NCBI GenBank assembly: GCA_947175375.1
Contig: CAMWMT010000017.1
Location: forward strand, 1-15,843
DNA: 15,843 nt
Direction of reading: 5' to 3'
From: an uncultured Clostridiaceae bacterium
GTDB taxonomy: Bacteria; Bacillota; Clostridia; Lachnospirales; Lachnospiraceae
A program made the position numbers and the translations under genes. Positions 1 through 6,806 of the stretch are shown here, piece by piece; within the stretch, counting starts at the first letter, position 1, and each line of letters starts with the position of its first letter. Below the pieces are notes generated by a model that was not told the origin of the DNA, ran no database searches, and saw only the letters and a program-made list of their open reading frames with translations.

Positions 1-696
1 ATCTTCGGAGATCATGACACAGATAGCAGACGGTCCTTTGTCATACTGCTCCATCTCAAAAAAATAATACAGTATCCCGTCAACACAACGAAAATCTCCA
101 TCCTCCACATCCTGCTTCCGACTGATGATGTCCGTCACGTATTCCCACGTATCCAGATCCTCTGAGCGATACAGCTTTACCGTATAGGTTCCATTCTCCC
201 CATCCGGGTCCGGATTATTAATCGTGCCTTCGATCAGTGTGTGTGTCAGAAACCAGGTATCCTGCTTTTTTATAAGAACCGGATCAATAGCAAGCTCATC
301 TGTCTCAAGGACTGTCTGGTCACTGATAAACGCACCCTCCTCTGTCAGTTGAAGAATGTGTGTTTCATTCTCATGATTGCTGTAGGCAACTGCATACGCC
401 GTAGCCCCATCGTCCGACATCTCCTGCCCGACTCCGTCCATTCTGGACGGCATCTCCTGCACGTAGATCCAGGAAGCAGACAAGCCGTCATACCGGTGTA
501 CCACTTCTCCGTTCTGATCCAGTAGGCAGATCCCTTCTTCCACGCTGGTCACGATATGGTCTCCCAGAAATTTCGCATCCGCATTGTGATACCCCGACAG
601 AGTGAAACCATTCTCGTCTGTCCCGGTCCTGCCCACTGCAAGTGCCAGTAACCCCACCAGCACGCCCAGTGCCGGAACCAACATCTGTCTGTTCAT
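1..696 (-). CDS. Exported beta-propeller-like protein, 3' end outside window
   Basis: The reading frame is open from an ATG at 696 to the window edge, giving 232 codons with no stop; the C-terminus lies outside. A GAAGGAAAG ribosome binding site (702-710) lies just upstream of the ATG. Residues about 5-22 (LVPALGVLVGLLALAVG region) form a hydrophobic stretch, suggesting a signal peptide or N-terminal anchor. Beyond it the protein is rich in short beta-strand-like segments such as DAKFLGDHIVTSVEEGICLLDQNGEVV, a YRSEDLDTWEYV motif and a DPVLIKKQDTWFLTH stretch. S-x-D-L-x-T-W patterns are common in five-bladed beta-propellers (GH32/43/sialidase-like folds), so a surface carbohydrate-binding or hydrolytic role is possible. 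No catalytic residues can be assigned in the part visible. It is transcribed divergently from the 911 gene. Confidence 0.7.
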   Translation of the reverse strand, partial: MNRQMLVPALGVLVGLLALAVGRTGTDENGFTLSGYHNADAKFLGDHIVTSVEEGICLLDQNGEVVHRYDGLSASWIYVQEMPSRMDGVGQEMSDDGATAYAVAYSNHENETHILQLTEEGAFISDQTVLETDELAIDPVLIKKQDTWFLTHTLIEGTINNPDPDGENGTYTVKLYRSEDLDTWEYVTDIISRKQDVEDGDFRCVDGILYYFFEMEQYDKGPSAICVMISED

Positions 697-738
697 GTAT
701 GCTTTCCTTCTTTAATATGAATGTCCACATTTTGGATG

Positions 739-767
739 ATTATAACATTATTACCCGATTATTACAA
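739..767 (-). promoter_or_regulatory. Promoter of the 1-696 gene
   Basis: On the minus strand a perfect TATAAT (739-744) is preceded, with a 17-base spacer, by TTGTAA (762-767; 4 of 6 bases match the sigma-A -35). Transcription would start near 732, leaving a leader of about 36 bases before the ATG at 696. Confidence 0.6.
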
Positions 768-838
768 GTACCGCAGATTTTTGTCCCTTTTCCTTTGGTT
801 CTGCATATCCGGATACTGGTGATTTCACTGGTCCTACA

Positions 839-867
839 TTGAAGTTTCAGGAGAACGATGATATAAT
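839..867 (+). promoter_or_regulatory. Promoter opening the rightward gene run
   Basis: TTGAAG (839-844) and a perfect TATAAT (862-867) are separated by exactly 17 bases, a textbook sigma-A arrangement. The start point would be near 874, about 37 bases before the TTG start at 911. It is divergent from the promoter at 739-767. No operator-like repeat was seen between them. Confidence 0.65.
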
Positions 868-910
868 CAGAACAGCTGATCGGTATTTGTTGATCTGAGG
901 AGATAATATA

Positions 911-1414
911 TTGAAATTAGATATCATTGGTTCGGTTGCCAGCGGAAAAACCACTTTGGCAAGAGAACTATCGGAAAAATATCAAATTCCATTTTATGAA
1001 AAAGATAATATTGTATGGAAGCGCACTGCTGACAGGGATAAAAAAAGAAGCGCGGAAGAAAGAGACCGAATTTTTAAAGAAATTATAGAGAGTGAGAACT
1101 GGATTGTCGAAGGTACACCCAGAAAATGTCTAAAAGAAAGTTTTGCATATAGTGATTATATTATTTTACTTGATATCAATACCGGCACCCGGCTGTTTCG
1201 AGTGTTCAGACGTTGGATCAGGCAACGAGCAGGAAAGGAAAAGTACAATTCCAGACCAACTCTTAAATTTCTTTGTTACAATATAAAGTGGGTATTTGAA
1301 TTTAATATAGAGCGAAAAGAAACAATCGAATTGTTATCTGAATATGGTACAAAATATAAAACCTTTTATAACTCAGAGCAGGCAATTCAGTTTATTGAAA
1401 AAATGTATTCATAA
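911..1414 (+). CDS. P-loop kinase-like protein (adenylate kinase/topology-modulation type)
   Basis: 167 aa. The start is TTG at 911, chosen because GAGGAG (897-902) sits at suitable spacing and because the P-loop follows at once. Residues 7-15 read GSVASGKTT, a Walker A (G-x4-G-K-T). A later GTPRKCL...SDYIILLDI segment matches the second strand and hydrophobic Asp-ending strand of small nucleotide kinases. An Arg-rich stretch (RVFRRWIRQRAGK) looks like the LID that closes on phosphate. The family includes proteins annotated as DNA topology modulation protein FlaR or AAA-type P-loop ATPase; the substrate is usually unknown. The length is right for a complete single domain. It is the first gene after the promoter at 839-867. 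Confidence 0.8.
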   Translation: MKLDIIGSVASGKTTLARELSEKYQIPFYEKDNIVWKRTADRDKKRSAEERDRIFKEIIESENWIVEGTPRKCLKESFAYSDYIILLDINTGTRLFRVFRRWIRQRAGKEKYNSRPTLKFLCYNIKWVFEFNIERKETIELLSEYGTKYKTFYNSEQAIQFIEKMYS

Positions 1415-1437
1415 ATATCAGGACACTGTAATGATAG

Positions 1438-1608
1438 CGAGGGGGATTTCCAGATGAATATACAGAGTCTGATTATAAAAAAGCGACTCTGATTGTCAGG
1501 AAAACAGCAAAAGGAATGTTTCTATACGATGTGATAAACATAAAAATGTATTTATGCAAAGATAATAAATATAGAAAACGAGGTAAACCAGTGTGTTTTA
1601 TAGATTAG
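1438..1608 (+). pseudogene. Possible remnant of a toxin-like or phage-associated domain
   Basis: The reading frame between a TAG at 1435 and a TAG at 1606 has no usable start or ribosome binding site. It encodes FPDEYTESDYKKATLIVRK followed by TAKGMFLYDVINIK, about 35 residues that look like the folded C-terminal end of a real protein rather than intergenic noise. From memory, similar TLIVRKT...LYDVI-IK endings occur at the C-terminus of small nuclease/toxin-like domains attached to phage head and mobile-element proteins; this was not verified. The end of the frame overlaps the GTG start of the next gene. Alternatively it is a chance open frame in a 178-base gap. Confidence 0.4.
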
Positions 1609-2087
1609 CGGAAGAAAACGATATAGAAGAGATTTACAATTTGATCAAAACCGCAATATGCAACATGGAAAAGCAGAATATTTTTCAATGGGATGAGCTG
1701 TATCCTGTAAAAGAAGATTTTCTTGAGGACATTCGAAAGCAGCAGCTTTTCATTGGCTTATTGGATGATGCTATTTCAGTAGTATATGCTGTAAATAAAG
1801 AATGTGAAGAGGAATATCAAAATGGAAAGTGGAAATATCCAGATTGTGAATATCGTATTATTCATAGACTATGTGTCAATCCTGCATATCAAAATCAAGG
1901 TATAGCTGGAGATACGCTTTCTCATATTGAGAAAGAATTACGAAAAATGAATGTTGAAGCAGTACGCCTTGACGTGTTCAGGAAGAATCCTTTTGCGTTA
2001 TCACTATATTTTAGCAATGGATATGAAAAGGTCGGCTATGCAGACTGGAGAAAAGGAAGATTTTATCTTATGGAAAAATTACTATAA
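1593..2087 (+). CDS. GNAT family N-acetyltransferase
   Basis: 164 aa. The start is GTG at 1593, preceded by a weak AGGT site (1581-1584); the other GTG at 1591 is out of frame and soon stopped. The N-terminus FYRLAEENDIEEIYNLIK is the usual beta1-alpha1 opening. The acetyl-CoA loop is visible in motif A: RLCVNPAYQNQGIAG, with Q100-N-Q-G103-I-A105 matching Q/R-x-x-G-x-A/G. Motif B follows as NPFALSLYFSNGYEKVG. The length fits a complete single-domain GNAT. It would transfer acetyl from acetyl-CoA to an amine; the acceptor cannot be read from sequence. It lies between the P-loop kinase gene and the small-gene array. Confidence 0.88.
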   Translation: MFYRLAEENDIEEIYNLIKTAICNMEKQNIFQWDELYPVKEDFLEDIRKQQLFIGLLDDAISVVYAVNKECEEEYQNGKWKYPDCEYRIIHRLCVNPAYQNQGIAGDTLSHIEKELRKMNVEAVRLDVFRKNPFALSLYFSNGYEKVGYADWRKGRFYLMEKLL

Positions 2088-2122
2088 GACAAGCTAAATT
2101 TTATAAAAAAGGAGAGTTTCAC

Positions 2123-2464
2123 GTGTCTGTATCATTATATTACACAGCAAAAAGAGAGTATCCAATATCTGAACAGGAATGGGATACTTGCCAAAAAATT
2201 GTAGAGCATTATATTGCAGAATACCCGTTGGGAGAAATATATGAGGACTTTTGCGTCTACGATTTGGACGCGGAGACTGAGGTCAATGTTATTTTTGAAG
2301 GAGCCACAAAACTGCCTCTTGATGAAGGAGAAGACCACTCGATGAAAGTCCTGGATTATTGGGCGGAGTGTTTGCAAGAAATTATTGACCTGTTGATTAA
2401 TGCTCAGTGGCATATTCATGTTGACGATGCAGATATAACCTCGTACTTCGATTATCCCGAATAG
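2123..2464 (+). CDS. Small acidic hypothetical protein, immunity-like
   Basis: 113 aa. GTG start at 2123 with a clear GGAGAG site (2111-2116). No family is recognised. It is strongly acidic and Trp/Tyr-rich (DFCVYDLDAETEVNVIFEG; YWAECLQEIIDLLINAQWHIHVDDADITSYFDYPE), has no signal peptide or membrane segment, and ends in a predicted helix plus an acidic tail. Small acidic cytosolic proteins of this sort in tandem with unrelated neighbours are typical of polymorphic-toxin immunity arrays, so that role is inferred from context, not from a motif. It may be co-transcribed with the peptidase gene 32 bases downstream. Confidence 0.72.
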   Translation: MSVSLYYTAKREYPISEQEWDTCQKIVEHYIAEYPLGEIYEDFCVYDLDAETEVNVIFEGATKLPLDEGEDHSMKVLDYWAECLQEIIDLLINAQWHIHVDDADITSYFDYPE

Positions 2465-2474
2465 ATAACGACAT

Positions 2475-2492
2475 ATCAGAAATCAGTGGAGG
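2475..2492 (+). repeat. Junction repeat, class II, partial copy
   Basis: ATCAGAAATCAGTGGAGG just before the peptidase start matches ATCAGAAGTCATGGAGG at 8834-8850 with one substitution and one extra base. Both lead straight into the GGAGG of the following gene. The match is short, so it could be a coincidence of leader composition. Confidence 0.4.
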
Positions 2493-2496
2493 CACT

Positions 2497-3888
2497 ATGA
2501 AAACAAGGGCAAAACACTACTGCTTTTTGCTTATGTTAATCTGCGTTATGTCCATATGGGGATGTAGTTCAAAGAAAGAGTTATCTTTTGAGGCAGCCTA
2601 TGCCATTGATGCAGATTTGAATCCGGAGATGCGGTGTATGACTTATATGGAGACGATAGAAGTCATAAACACAGGTTCCGGCAGTACGGAAAAGCTATAT
2701 TTCCACATCTATGCTAATAAATTTAAGGGACTGCGTCAGGTGGAGGACGGGGATATTGCAGTTTTGTCTGCACAGGATCAGAACGGGAACGTACTGCAAT
2801 GGCAAAGAGAGCAGGATGGCGTGCTGTATTGCGTGAAGTTAGCACAAAGATTGAAGCCAGGGCAGTCCATGAAACTGACTTTTGCCTGTGAGGTGTTGAT
2901 TCCCGATCTGGAGAGCATGTATGGCATATCACGAGATGGCGACGTGCAACTCCCCATGTTCTCACTGCAATTAGCCATGTGCGATGAAAACGGCTGGGAT
3001 ACCGCACCATTGCCGAAGAATGGTGACGGACGCTACGGAGCTGCAGCAGACTATGACCTGATCATCCGTGTGCCGGAAGCGTATGTTCTGGCATGCAATG
3101 GAGATGAACTTTCCCGAAAGACTGATGGCGGCATCACAACATACACTTACAGGGCAGAAAAACGGCGGGACATTATAGTTTTTGCCTGTAAGGACTATGT
3201 TCTTTTAGAGCGAACGGCAGGCAACACAGAGATTTTGGGCTATTTCAATGAAACGGTAGACGGCGTGACACGACAGCGCATGGAATATGTTATGGACTGT
3301 GCCGCTTTTTCTTTGGAATATTTTAACAATATATTTGTAGAGTATCCTTATGATACATTGGTTGTCACCAACAGCGCCCTGGGAACCAATTTTTCGCCTA
3401 ATATGGAATATTCGGGATTGATCACCATTCTTTTTGTTTCCCCGCAGATCAGTATGAAAACAAATACCTTTCATGAGGTGGCTCATCAATGGTTTTATAG
3501 TCTTGTCGGCAACGATGAGAATCAGGAACCATGGCTGGATGAAGGTTTTTCGGAGTTTGCCGTCGGACTGTGTCTGGATGCCGAGGGGAATACGGACGAC
3601 TTTCCCTTTTGGGAATTAAAGGATATCGCAGGCAATGGTGCAGAGGGCGAAAAGGTGAATGTTCCATGCGACGAAGCATCCAACTATCAGTGGGTCATTT
3701 ATGATCGAGGCGCTATGTTCCTTAAAACGTTGATGGACGCTGTAGGACAGGAGAAATTTCTCTCTGTTTTGTCGGACTATTGTCAGAAATATAGATATGG
3801 CGTTGCAACGACAGAAAGTTTTTTAGAAATACTCCATGAGGGTACAGAGACGGATATATCGAATGTTGTGGCTGAATTCATAAATTGA
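2497..3888 (+). CDS. M1-type metallopeptidase lipoprotein
   Basis: 463 aa, ATG start with GGAGG (2488-2492). The N-terminus is a lipoprotein signal: hydrophobic LLMLICVMSIWG followed by Cys23, so the mature protein should be lipid-anchored outside the membrane. Residues about 30-230 form a beta-rich domain like the N-terminal domain of M1 aminopeptidases. NMEYSG at 302-307 takes the place of the GxMEN substrate loop. HEVAH (H326, E327, H330) is followed after exactly 18 residues by E349 in WLDEGFSEF, the full gluzincin zinc site. YDRGAMF further on resembles the segment that carries the transition-state Tyr. The C-terminal HEAT-like domain of classical M1 enzymes is absent, as in short M1-like Firmicute proteins. 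The catalytic residues are intact. It sits unexpectedly inside a run of immunity-like genes and its 3' end overlaps the upstream extension of the next frame. Confidence 0.85.
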   Translation: MKTRAKHYCFLLMLICVMSIWGCSSKKELSFEAAYAIDADLNPEMRCMTYMETIEVINTGSGSTEKLYFHIYANKFKGLRQVEDGDIAVLSAQDQNGNVLQWQREQDGVLYCVKLAQRLKPGQSMKLTFACEVLIPDLESMYGISRDGDVQLPMFSLQLAMCDENGWDTAPLPKNGDGRYGAAADYDLIIRVPEAYVLACNGDELSRKTDGGITTYTYRAEKRRDIIVFACKDYVLLERTAGNTEILGYFNETVDGVTRQRMEYVMDCAAFSLEYFNNIFVEYPYDTLVVTNSALGTNFSPNMEYSGLITILFVSPQISMKTNTFHEVAHQWFYSLVGNDENQEPWLDEGFSEFAVGLCLDAEGNTDDFPFWELKDIAGNGAEGEKVNVPCDEASNYQWVIYDRGAMFLKTLMDAVGQEKFLSVLSDYCQKYRYGVATTESFLEILHEGTETDISNVVAEFIN

Positions 3889-3902
3889 ATGGAGGAAAGA
3901 TT

Positions 3903-4205
3903 GTGATACATGATAAGGTCTTGAATATCCATTACTCCGCACCAAATGAGGTATGGGAAAAAATAGATGTTGTTTATCAGTCAATGCCATATTGGGCAGG
4001 AAACACCCAAAATCCCAAATGGGTTGGTGAAAATATCGACCTGTGGTCATCCGTTGAGCCAGGTGGAGTTCAGATTGCAGGTACTATGCCGGAAGACATT
4101 TGGGAAAAATGGTATCTTAAGTTGAAAGAAGATTTAACAGCTGCTTTGGGATATGAAATCGGCGAGCCGGAAAACGGATATGATTTCAAATATTGGGACA
4201 GTTGA
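3903..4205 (+). CDS. Small immunity-like hypothetical protein
   Basis: 100 aa from GTG at 3903, chosen over a TTG at 3885 because GGAGG (3891-3895) lies 7 bases upstream. The protein reads IHYSAPNEVWEKIDVVYQSM early, SSVEPGGVQIAGTM in the middle and ALGYEIGEPENGYDFKYW at the end, with 7 Trp. I have a memory of short Firmicute proteins with the same VYQSMP...SVEPSG...ALGYEVGEPE-GY-F-YW layout found singly among polymorphic-toxin immunity genes, but cannot name a Pfam family. It has no signal peptide and is probably cytosolic. Its stop codon lies within a junction sequence (4199-4215) shared with two other places in the array. Confidence 0.78.
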   Translation: MIHDKVLNIHYSAPNEVWEKIDVVYQSMPYWAGNTQNPKWVGENIDLWSSVEPGGVQIAGTMPEDIWEKWYLKLKEDLTAALGYEIGEPENGYDFKYWDS

Positions 4206-4215
4206 TTAAATTCAA
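4199..4215 (+). repeat. Junction repeat, class I
   Basis: CAGTTGATTAAATTCAA spans the stop codon of the 3903 gene. It is identical at 6083-6099 (end of the 5754 gene) and differs at two bases at 7384-7400. All three place TGA at the same point. Confidence 0.8.
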
Positions 4216-4232
4216 TCAACAGGTGAACACGC

Positions 4233-4757
4233 ATGTACAAAAACAAAGAAAGAAAATTGAATGTTTTATTAGATAAATTGCTGGCATACGCAACTGAAAA
4301 GGATCATTTAGGAGCTGGTACGGCTAATACTGAAATATTTCATTTTTTTAGAGAAAACAAAGGAACATTGTCAACTGATATGCAGAAGAAAATACTGCAA
4401 ATACTTTCTGTCTCGCATAGTTACCCTTTATTAGAAGCACTTCAGAGCAAAGAATATCAGCATCTGGGATGTGAAATTGTAAAGCTTCTTGATTTAAGCG
4501 ATCCATTTTTCAGTTGCGATGTTATCGAAACGCTTTATAAAATGGGAACATACCAGTTTGTAGATGAGATACGACCATTCACCACTTTAAGTATTGATGA
4601 CAAAATGCCTGATAAAGAGATCAGCTATAGAACCGGATACGAACTTTACTCCAAATTTCCTCCTGACTCTAACAGCAGCTTTAAAGTAATCAATGATGAA
4701 GCAAACAAATATATAAAAAGATCAGGAAAATTGAAAGATAAGCATACGAAACTTTGA
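4233..4757 (+). CDS. Alpha-helical hypothetical protein, immunity-like
   Basis: 174 aa, ATG at 4233 with only a weak AGGTGA upstream. No family is recognised with confidence. The sequence appears almost all helical, with repeated paired helices (TDMQKKILQILSVSHSYPLLEALQ; GCEIVKLLDLSDPFFSCDVIETLYKM; YQFVDEIRPFTTL), suggesting a small HEAT-repeat-like solenoid, a fold used by several immunity proteins. It ends in a basic tail (GKLKDKHTKL). The next gene starts 6 bases after its TGA and is in the same reading frame, so either the pair is translationally coupled or a former single gene has been split by the stop. Confidence 0.68.
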   Translation: MYKNKERKLNVLLDKLLAYATEKDHLGAGTANTEIFHFFRENKGTLSTDMQKKILQILSVSHSYPLLEALQSKEYQHLGCEIVKLLDLSDPFFSCDVIETLYKMGTYQFVDEIRPFTTLSIDDKMPDKEISYRTGYELYSKFPPDSNSSFKVINDEANKYIKRSGKLKDKHTKL

Positions 4758-4763
4758 CCATCG

Positions 4764-5327
4764 ATGTTTGATGAGTATTGGGCGGACGATGTAGAAGATC
4801 CTGACTGGAGAAAACAAATGGAAATTAATATGGAGCATAATGGAAGTTTTAAAGTAAGCTCCGATCCTATACTCTATGGAGTCGGACAAATCACTTTAGA
4901 CTATTGGATACATACAAAGATTAACCCTGAAGACTTATCAGAGACTCTGTCTTTTATCCAAAAACATTACAGACAAGCCTATGATCAGGTTTTAGATGGA
5001 GTATTTTCAGCTTATAAAAACAGTCCGAATTGGGACGTCTGGGTGGATGATGCAAAAAAATTTTTGCGGATCGATTTTGCACAAAAAGAGGAACTCCATG
5101 CCTACATTGGAATTCCGATCGTAGATCTGGCCTTTTATAATGGAAAGAGCTTTTGGGGATTGACTTTTCCTGACGGAACAAATAAATTGTCTTTTGAACA
5201 TGGCTTTTGTACTGTCTTCGAACAAGAAAAGCTGTTGATACTTGCAGACAGCGATTTTCCACACATCCTGCAATGGTTGGATTACTATTATACGGATGGA
5301 AATATGCTGGCAATTCCCGTTCATTGA
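4764..5327 (+). CDS. Hypothetical protein, immunity-like
   Basis: 187 aa if it starts at ATG 4764. That start lacks a ribosome binding site, whereas an in-frame ATG at 4818 has GGAG at 4807-4810; the shorter form would be 169 aa. The start is therefore uncertain. The middle (ILYGVGQITLDYWIHTKI...LSFIQKHYRQAYDQVLDGVFSAYKN) and the later LSFEHGFCTVFEQEKLLILADSDF recall the layout of DUF6985-like proteins, which are frequent in immunity arrays, but this is a loose resemblance. It is acidic, Trp-rich and has no signal peptide. Its TGA stop is embedded in a junction repeat (5323-5361). Confidence 0.68.
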   Translation: MFDEYWADDVEDPDWRKQMEINMEHNGSFKVSSDPILYGVGQITLDYWIHTKINPEDLSETLSFIQKHYRQAYDQVLDGVFSAYKNSPNWDVWVDDAKKFLRIDFAQKEELHAYIGIPIVDLAFYNGKSFWGLTFPDGTNKLSFEHGFCTVFEQEKLLILADSDFPHILQWLDYYYTDGNMLAIPVH

Positions 5328-5361
5328 TGAGTCAGATTATATAGCAATTAGGATTTAGGAG
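5323..5361 (+). repeat. Junction repeat, class II
   Basis: ATTGATGAGTCAGATTATAT followed by AGCAATTAGGATTTAGGAG. The first 12 bases match 8810-8821 and GCAAT follows at nearly the same distance. It begins inside the TGA of the 4764 gene and runs into the ribosome binding site of the 5372 gene. Confidence 0.65.
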
Positions 5362-5371
5362 ATGATTGGAT

Positions 5372-5626
5372 ATGATTCACACCTTAGACTTTATCTATGA
5401 CCTGCAACGAGATGCCAGTGCCCGAGAAAGTGTTCTGCATTGGCTGGAAACCCTTGATGGGGAGGCGGTGACGGTAGGAGCCTTCCGTCTGGAGTTACTT
5501 ACTGGAACAGCAAATGTACGAATCTCCCTTTGGGACCAATCGTATCGCTTCCGCTGGAAATGCCCAGAGTACGAATGCCCTGCCGAGGAGTTGGCGAAGC
5601 TGATTCGGAGCTTGTCGAGATATTAA
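5372..5626 (+). CDS. Small hypothetical protein
   Basis: 84 aa. ATG at 5372 is preferred over the in-frame TTG at 5366 because AGGAGATG (5357-5364) gives normal spacing. No family is recognised. The N-terminus is helical (IHTLDFIYDLQRDASARESVLHWLE), followed by two or three strands (AVTVGAFRLELLTGTANVRISLWD, SYRFRWKCPEYECP) and a closing helix. This alpha/beta arrangement suits a small complete domain. It has GC-richer codons than its AT-rich neighbours, hinting at a separate origin. A toxin-immunity role is inferred from location only. Confidence 0.65.
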   Translation: MIHTLDFIYDLQRDASARESVLHWLETLDGEAVTVGAFRLELLTGTANVRISLWDQSYRFRWKCPEYECPAEELAKLIRSLSRY

Positions 5627-5634
5627 ACTATATA

Positions 5635-5682
5635 AACGGCACTAAATTCTTGCCCTCATAGAACACTGTTCCTTGTGCTGTT
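5635..5682 (+). terminator. Weak two-part hairpin, possible terminator
   Basis: AACGGCAC (5635-5642) can pair with GTGCTGTT (5675-5682) when one G-U is allowed. Inside, GAAC-ACT-GTTC (5661-5671) makes a second small stem. Only a short, interrupted T run follows (ACTTTT at 5689-5694), so termination would be weak at best. Confidence 0.28.
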
Positions 5683-5753
5683 TATCATACTTTTCTGGCA
5701 ATTTTCAAACACCAGATATGCAAATAGCAGATCAAAAGTTGTGAGGAAAATAA

Positions 5754-6089
5754 ATGTATTACGAATTACAACCGCTGCGGCTTCAAGCAGGATGGAAAAT
5801 AGAATACAATAATTTCACAGAATATGATAGAGATATACATGGAGAAAGTGGTCTGTTTGAATTGCACGAGGATCTATTACAACTCCGCTACGAAAAAGAA
5901 AATTTGATTATTGATTTAGGATGGTATCCAAATTATGATGCAAACGGAAATTATATTTTAATGCTTGTCAAAGATTATAAGTGGGATTGTCCCTTAGAAT
6001 ATGTTTCGTCCAAATCCAAAAAGGAAATCGTTGCTTGCATTGAAAAATGGGTGTGTTATGGTTTCTTTGCAAAATATTGCAGCAGTTGA
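5754..6089 (+). CDS. Small immunity-like hypothetical protein
   Basis: 111 aa, ATG at 5754 with GTGAGGA upstream (5741-5747). The protein contains LLQLRYEKENLIIDLGWYPNYDANGNYILMLVKDYKWDCPLEYV, an all-beta core with a conserved-looking GWYP and KDYxWDxPL, then a C-terminal helix (KSKKEIVACIEKWVCYG). It resembles small proteins I remember from WapA/Rhs-type immunity clusters, without a named family. Its last 15 or so codons plus trailer are repeated almost exactly 1301 bases downstream (7339-7400), showing that a second copy of this gene once lay there. Confidence 0.74.
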   Translation: MYYELQPLRLQAGWKIEYNNFTEYDRDIHGESGLFELHEDLLQLRYEKENLIIDLGWYPNYDANGNYILMLVKDYKWDCPLEYVSSKSKKEIVACIEKWVCYGFFAKYCSS

Positions 6090-6099
6090 TTAAATTCAA
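6038..6099 (+). repeat. Direct repeat, copy 1 (62 bp; copy 2 at 7339-7400)
   Basis: The 62 bases covering the last 16 codons of the 5754 gene, its TGA and 10 bases of trailer match 7339-7400 with 3 mismatches. The first 44 bases (6038-6081) are identical. The copies lie 1301 bases apart in the same orientation. Confidence 0.92.
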
Positions 6100-6130
6100 G
6101 CAATCAATATAAGCAGAGGTCGGGGAAATC

Positions 6131-6406
6131 GTGAAAGTTAAGTTCAACACAGATTATTCGGTAGAAGAATTGAAATTTTTTAAAGAGCATAATTGTGAAA
6201 TTCTCTCTGAAATAAGCCTTTCAAAAACAAATTTTAAAGAATCTGAGGTACCACAGCGAATGTTCAAGTATGGAGGGGTATATATCGCTGAAATTATGGA
6301 TGACGAAACAAACAATTTCGTATGGGCAGTTTTATCAAAGCAGAAAGCTATCTATCACTTTTCAGCTTATTATGATTGTTTAGAAGCCCTGGAACAAGGG
6401 TTATGA
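6131..6406 (+). CDS. Small hypothetical protein
   Basis: 91 aa from GTG at 6131; AGAGG (6115-6119) is the likely, somewhat distant, ribosome binding site. No family is recognised. The sequence is MKVKFNTDYSVEELKFFKEH followed by a beta-rich middle (KYGGVYIAEIMDDETNNFVWAVLSKQKAIYHFSAY) and a final short helix (YDCLEALEQGL). The ending, in which a residue is displayed to a Ser-Ala-Tyr-Tyr-Asp helix, is that of a small compact domain. It lacks a signal peptide. It lies directly downstream of the 5754 gene and its shared trailer; an immunity role is inferred only from the neighbourhood. Confidence 0.66.
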   Translation: MKVKFNTDYSVEELKFFKEHNCEILSEISLSKTNFKESEVPQRMFKYGGVYIAEIMDDETNNFVWAVLSKQKAIYHFSAYYDCLEALEQGL

Positions 6407-6449
6407 ACTGATATCCGACTCGAAATTTAACGTAAACCGGAGGTTTTTT

Positions 6450-6776
6450 ATGTGGGGTATATGTCTCGACATTAAAACTTGGGAAGATGGACTATTTCAG
6501 GCAGTTGTTCAATACAGGATAGACAATAGCAAAGCCGTAATTATACTGCCTAAAGCTAATTATGAGCTGGATATAAAAAGAATCAGAGAGCTACCAGTGC
6601 CTCCCCAATTTGTTTATGGAGAACAGATCTCTCCTTGCAATCATCCTGATATAACAGGCGTGATTGTAGGGATTCACTGGCATTTTAAGCGCAATTGCTG
6701 TATTTACACCATTAGCGTTAATGGGAAAGCAAAAAGCAAACGATACTTTGATGATGATTTGATTTCTGTCGTATAA
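6450..6776 (+). CDS. Small beta-barrel-like hypothetical protein, immunity-like
   Basis: 108 aa, ATG at 6450 with a perfect GGAGG (6439-6443). Residues about 49-67 read LPVPPQFVYGEQISPCNHPD, then a strand VIVGIHWHFKRNCCIYTISVNGKAKSKRYFDDDLI. From memory this PPxFxYGxxVSPCNHPD...G.I..I.WHFK....Y.I.V.GKKKSKRYF..DL pattern marks a small SH3-like barrel family scattered through Firmicute immunity clusters; I do not give a family number because I cannot check it. The length suits the complete domain. It is probably cytosolic. Confidence 0.78.
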   Translation: MWGICLDIKTWEDGLFQAVVQYRIDNSKAVIILPKANYELDIKRIRELPVPPQFVYGEQISPCNHPDITGVIVGIHWHFKRNCCIYTISVNGKAKSKRYFDDDLISVV

Positions 6777-6806
6777 ATCAGTGTTTATTAGAAAGGAAAT
6801 TGAAAT

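Noticed and set aside
488..730. Minus-strand ORF of 80 aa over the start of the first gene
   Set aside because: It is another frame of the beta-propeller gene, is Arg/Gly-rich and has no ribosome binding site; the 696-start frame has signal peptide and coherent protein text.
3885..3902. TTG start at 3885 for the 3903 gene
   Set aside because: It overlaps the stop of the peptidase gene and has no ribosome binding site; GTG 3903 is correctly placed after GGAGG.
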